This document shows, piece by piece, positions 42,342 to 45,150 of a stretch of 45,150 nucleotides of DNA (its first letter is position 1; every line of letters starts with the position of its first letter). Under the pieces are notes generated by a model. That model saw nothing but the letters and a program-made list of their open reading frames with translations. It made no database searches and was not told the origin of the DNA. The DNA comes from a virus. The stretch spans positions 1 through 45,150 of the IMG/VR virus record IMGVR_UViG_3300044630_006403; one strand, written 5' to 3'. A program made the translations under genes and the position numbers.

Positions 42342-45061
42342 TGTGGCCAACTATATCAAACATTGATCTAAAAATTGCAAACAAAATTAAGAGCTATGCA
42401 AATGATAATCTAGCAGCATCAGGATTGAATGCTTGGGTTAGAGTATACTCTGGAGCAATAAATGATAAAGGTCAACCGGGATTAATTTTACAATCAAATA
42501 CCGATTTTAAAATATTTAGTGCAGCTGGTGAAAAATCTATATATGGAAATTCTCAATTATCGGGAACCATTGGAACAGATTGGGATGGAAATCCTGTTGT
42601 TAGTGATGTTGGAAGAGTTTTAAGACCATCTCCAATAATAACTACATTAAATTCCAAAGAAGGTCAGGATCAAATATCAAGAACTTGTGACTTTAGTATA
42701 ACTTGTTTTTCATTAGAACAATTAGAATTAATACAAACTTATTTTATGGAACCTGGATATTCAGTTGGTGTTGAATGGGGATGGAATACTGGAGAGAGTG
42801 CTAAGGGGTTGATAAATACAGGCACTAAACAAAATGGAATACTCAACGCTATAGCAGATGTGACATTAAATAATGAACAACTTAGTTCAAAGCGTATATT
42901 TACTAGTGGTGAATATGATATATTTTTAGGATTTATAGTTGGCTCTACAGTTACTAGTGACGGTGAAAATTTTAAAGTTGATGTAAGATTAAGAGGAGCA
43001 CCCTCATTACCCACGTATTTACAATCTCAAAACAGAATAACTATAAAATCTGCAGGAACAGAACCTGATCCTGACAAATCTAAAGCCCTTTATCCTGAAA
43101 ACGAACTTACTAGTGATGCTAATACCGAAGAAGAAGCTAAAAAGAGAAGGTTTAAATATATGTTTAACGAACTACCTGCTTTTAGACAAACTGAAAGTGT
43201 TAAAAAACTAATCGATAAAGCTAAAGCGATTGATTTTATAAATTTTGATAGAGTTATTCAAGCGAGAATTGATGAATTTTTAGCATCACAAACTGTGGAC
43301 TCGGGAGAAGAGGAGGCTGCTCTAACCGGAGGTGAAGCTGTACCAGTGGTATCAGTGACTTTATCAGATGTTGGTGAAATTGAGGTGCCAAGAGAAAAAT
43401 TATTCTCAACAAATAGATACCTTAGATTTGAATTGGCAATTGCTATATTAAACGAAATAGGTACGGTTGATAAATATGAGTTTGGTGGAAAATCCGTGTC
43501 TTTTAAAATAAACATTGACACTACTGTAATAGGAGCGTTTCCTTATATGTTTTCAACTAAAAAATCCAAACTACTTATTCCTGGAGCAGTTCCTGATTTT
43601 AAAAACACATATTTTTTATCTTCGGAAGAAATAGAGCAAAGGCAAAATGGATTATTAAATAACTATAATATCGTAAAAGCTGCCAATTTTGTAGCGTTTG
43701 TTGAACAATTTAATGCTTTGAACGATTTTGGATTAAAGGAAAAAAAAGGATACTATGGATATTTAAAAAATCTGTATGTAAATTTTGATATGTTCAAAGC
43801 CAAAATTGAACAAAAAAATAAAAACATAAGAGAAATACTTGAAGATATTTTAAATGAAATGTCATCGGCAGTTAACTCATTTTGGAATTTTCAAATAGTA
43901 GAAGGAGAAATTAGAAAAACTGCGGAAGGAAGAGCAGCTGATTTTAGAAGAAACGCTCCAGGTGTTGCCGCTCCAGTGGCCACTAATACAGGTACATTTA
44001 ATCCGCGTGGGGGATATATTGTGGGTGCAGGAGCTACTAATGTTGTAGCAGAATCGGATAGTAGTACATTCAGTGCCACTGGAGTAGAAAATGATATTGT
44101 GATAACGGTTGTAGATGAAAACTGGATTGGTGAAAATCCTGATCCAGGTGGACTTATAACATTTAATCATACTGGAGTAGGTTCTCCATTTTTAAACGCA
44201 ACATTGGATATATCTATACCTGCTGAACTTGGTGCAAAAATTATTAACACTAGATTGGGTGCTGTCAGTCAAACAGACGTTAGAGATGTAAGAATAACTA
44301 AAGATACTTTGTTTAATTCGGAAACAGATTTATTCTTAAAAAAAGTTCAACCACCTGTTTCTGGTTCTGATTCTGATAAAGATACAAACACAGACTTAAA
44401 TGAAGATGAGCAAGTTACTGAAAATATAAAACAAATAGCAGAACAGGAAGCGAAAATTGATAAATCTAAAACTGTAGATAGTACCCGTACAGAAAGTTCT
44501 GTGAATGGAGCAATACTTGTACGTCCTGTCCAAACTTTTTATGATAAGGATGGTAACGTAATTAAAGTCACTGTAGATGGGGTTACTGAATACTACGCAC
44601 AACTAAGATTAACTCAAGAACAGATTAGGGCAGCCGCTACTCAAGAAACTCAAATTAAAGTAGATCGTGTGACAACAAATTTGGAAAAGATAGATGTAGT
44701 TGCTAAACCAACTATATATACACTTTCAAATATGGCATTTCAAACGGACTCTGGAGTAAAAGGTGGAGTTAAGGCATATTTTATGGTATATTGTTTAGAT
44801 GATACTGATTTTCTTGAAAAAATGAAAACTTATTATTTTGAAGCAAAAGGAACTGGAGCATTATCTCAACCGTTACCAATAAAATATTCATTTACAATAT
44901 TAGGAAATAGTGGAATACGAAGAGGTGATACCTTTAAAATAGATGGTATTCCTAGAAAATACGCAGAAAAAGGAGTATTTCAAGTAACTGGAATAGAACA
45001 TTCACTATCAGGTATGAGATGGGAAACTACAGTTGAAGGATTATATAGACAAATAGAATAA
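42341..45061 (+). CDS. Baseplate hub protein (gp27/late-control D-like C-terminus)
   Basis: This 906-residue protein overlaps the previous stop by one base. The C-terminal ~110 residues (PIKYSFTILGNSGIRRGDTF, KIDGIPRKYAEKGVFQVTGI, EHSLSGMRWETTVEGLYR) follow the pattern of hub domains of the gp27 or D-protein type: GNSGI..GD.F.I, Y...G.FQV...EH.L....W.T. The N-terminal ~250 residues are beta-rich (WVRVYSGAINDKGQPGLIL, QLELIQTYFMEPGYSVGVEW) and I do not recognise them. A central acidic, Thr/Glu/Asp-rich part (about residues 670-725) may be a flexible linker. No lysozyme active site is evident. It probably forms the hub at the bottom of the tail tube. Confidence 0.6.
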   Translation: MWPTISNIDLKIANKIKSYANDNLAASGLNAWVRVYSGAINDKGQPGLILQSNTDFKIFSAAGEKSIYGNSQLSGTIGTDWDGNPVVSDVGRVLRPSPIITTLNSKEGQDQISRTCDFSITCFSLEQLELIQTYFMEPGYSVGVEWGWNTGESAKGLINTGTKQNGILNAIADVTLNNEQLSSKRIFTSGEYDIFLGFIVGSTVTSDGENFKVDVRLRGAPSLPTYLQSQNRITIKSAGTEPDPDKSKALYPENELTSDANTEEEAKKRRFKYMFNELPAFRQTESVKKLIDKAKAIDFINFDRVIQARIDEFLASQTVDSGEEEAALTGGEAVPVVSVTLSDVGEIEVPREKLFSTNRYLRFELAIAILNEIGTVDKYEFGGKSVSFKINIDTTVIGAFPYMFSTKKSKLLIPGAVPDFKNTYFLSSEEIEQRQNGLLNNYNIVKAANFVAFVEQFNALNDFGLKEKKGYYGYLKNLYVNFDMFKAKIEQKNKNIREILEDILNEMSSAVNSFWNFQIVEGEIRKTAEGRAADFRRNAPGVAAPVATNTGTFNPRGGYIVGAGATNVVAESDSSTFSATGVENDIVITVVDENWIGENPDPGGLITFNHTGVGSPFLNATLDISIPAELGAKIINTRLGAVSQTDVRDVRITKDTLFNSETDLFLKKVQPPVSGSDSDKDTNTDLNEDEQVTENIKQIAEQEAKIDKSKTVDSTRTESSVNGAILVRPVQTFYDKDGNVIKVTVDGVTEYYAQLRLTQEQIRAAATQETQIKVDRVTTNLEKIDVVAKPTIYTLSNMAFQTDSGVKGGVKAYFMVYCLDDTDFLEKMKTYYFEAKGTGALSQPLPIKYSFTILGNSGIRRGDTFKIDGIPRKYAEKGVFQVTGIEHSLSGMRWETTVEGLYRQIE

Positions 45062-45068
45062 AAATATT

Positions 45069-45150
45069 ATGGCAATAAATATTCTCAGATATAATAAAAT
45101 TTTGGAAAATGATGTAAAGGACTTTACTATTCGTAAAATACGGACATCTG
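45069..45150 (+). CDS. Partial gene at the right edge (27 codons visible)
   Basis: ATG 45069 follows the hub stop by 7 bases. It reads MAINILRYNKILENDVKDF and continues open to the edge (27 codons). The gene lies in the same co-directional unit, so it is probably another baseplate gene. The visible part is too short to name. Confidence 0.55.
   Translation, partial: MAINILRYNKILENDVKDFTIRKIRTS

Noticed and set aside
1-45150. CRISPR arrays, tRNA genes, insertion sequences and diversity-generating retroelements
   Set aside because: The only tandem repeats seen are coding repeats. I found no cloverleaf-like segment, transposase, reverse transcriptase or lectin-type variable region paired with a template repeat.

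Overview
This window is the late structural region of a contractile-tailed, T4-like (myovirus) bacteriophage. Every gene I can support lies on the + strand. The order runs from neck proteins, through very large fibre or appendage proteins, to tail sheath, tail tube, tail-assembly chaperone, tape measure and baseplate or hub proteins. No lysogeny, replication, tRNA or defence genes are visible. The sequence is AT-rich and uses the standard genetic code. Many genes start in an A-rich leader followed by ATGGC, without a good Shine-Dalgarno sequence. A PKD plus BspA-like leucine-rich protein is also present. These traits fit a phage of Bacteroidota, but the host is an inference. Several modules look like those of marine T4-like phages, including cyanophages: the Cys-Arg-Asp repeats, the FTC repeats, cupredoxin-like domains and a DUF7936-like protein.

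Layout. 2-799: 3' end of a trimeric fibre gene with YadA-head-like SHAEG repeats. 883-3329: gp13-, gp14- and gp15-like neck and tail-completion proteins. 3341-4329: three small related proteins. 4329-13292: a 2987-residue appendage protein with a beta-helix-like N-terminus and twelve copies of a ~115-residue repeat. 13332-14192: a mosaic protein. 14245-23607: a 3120-residue fibre with about twenty ~59-residue repeats, two cupredoxin-like domains and a 901-residue Gly-Thr-Ser collagen-like tract. 23610-25642: four small proteins, among them a PKD/BspA protein and a tail-fibre assembly chaperone-like protein. 25657-32685: a 2342-residue fibre with a second collagen-like tract, repeated YYD.NNT.YY.DP motifs and a C-terminal S74 self-cleaving chaperone. 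32730-33179: a DUF7936-like protein. 33305-36171: sheath and tube. 36287-37250: a gp26-like chaperone whose reading frame continues, after a 7-T run, into a second frame. 37307-45061: a small protein, the tape measure, and baseplate and hub proteins. The last 82 bases begin another gene.

Transcription appears to be organised by a recurring element, TATATTTATA or a near match, 16-50 bases before nine start codons. Two convincing intrinsic terminators and one weak hairpin lie directly upstream of three of these elements, so terminator and promoter are paired at unit boundaries.

The most interesting points are: (i) a predicted +1 (or -2) programmed frameshift giving a 320-residue tail chaperone; (ii) the late-promoter-like element, which resembles the Bacteroidota -7 box; (iii) phage fibre cupredoxin domains, two with a full His-Cys-His-Met ligand set and one degenerate; (iv) repeat expansion, block duplication and module exchange among the appendage genes.
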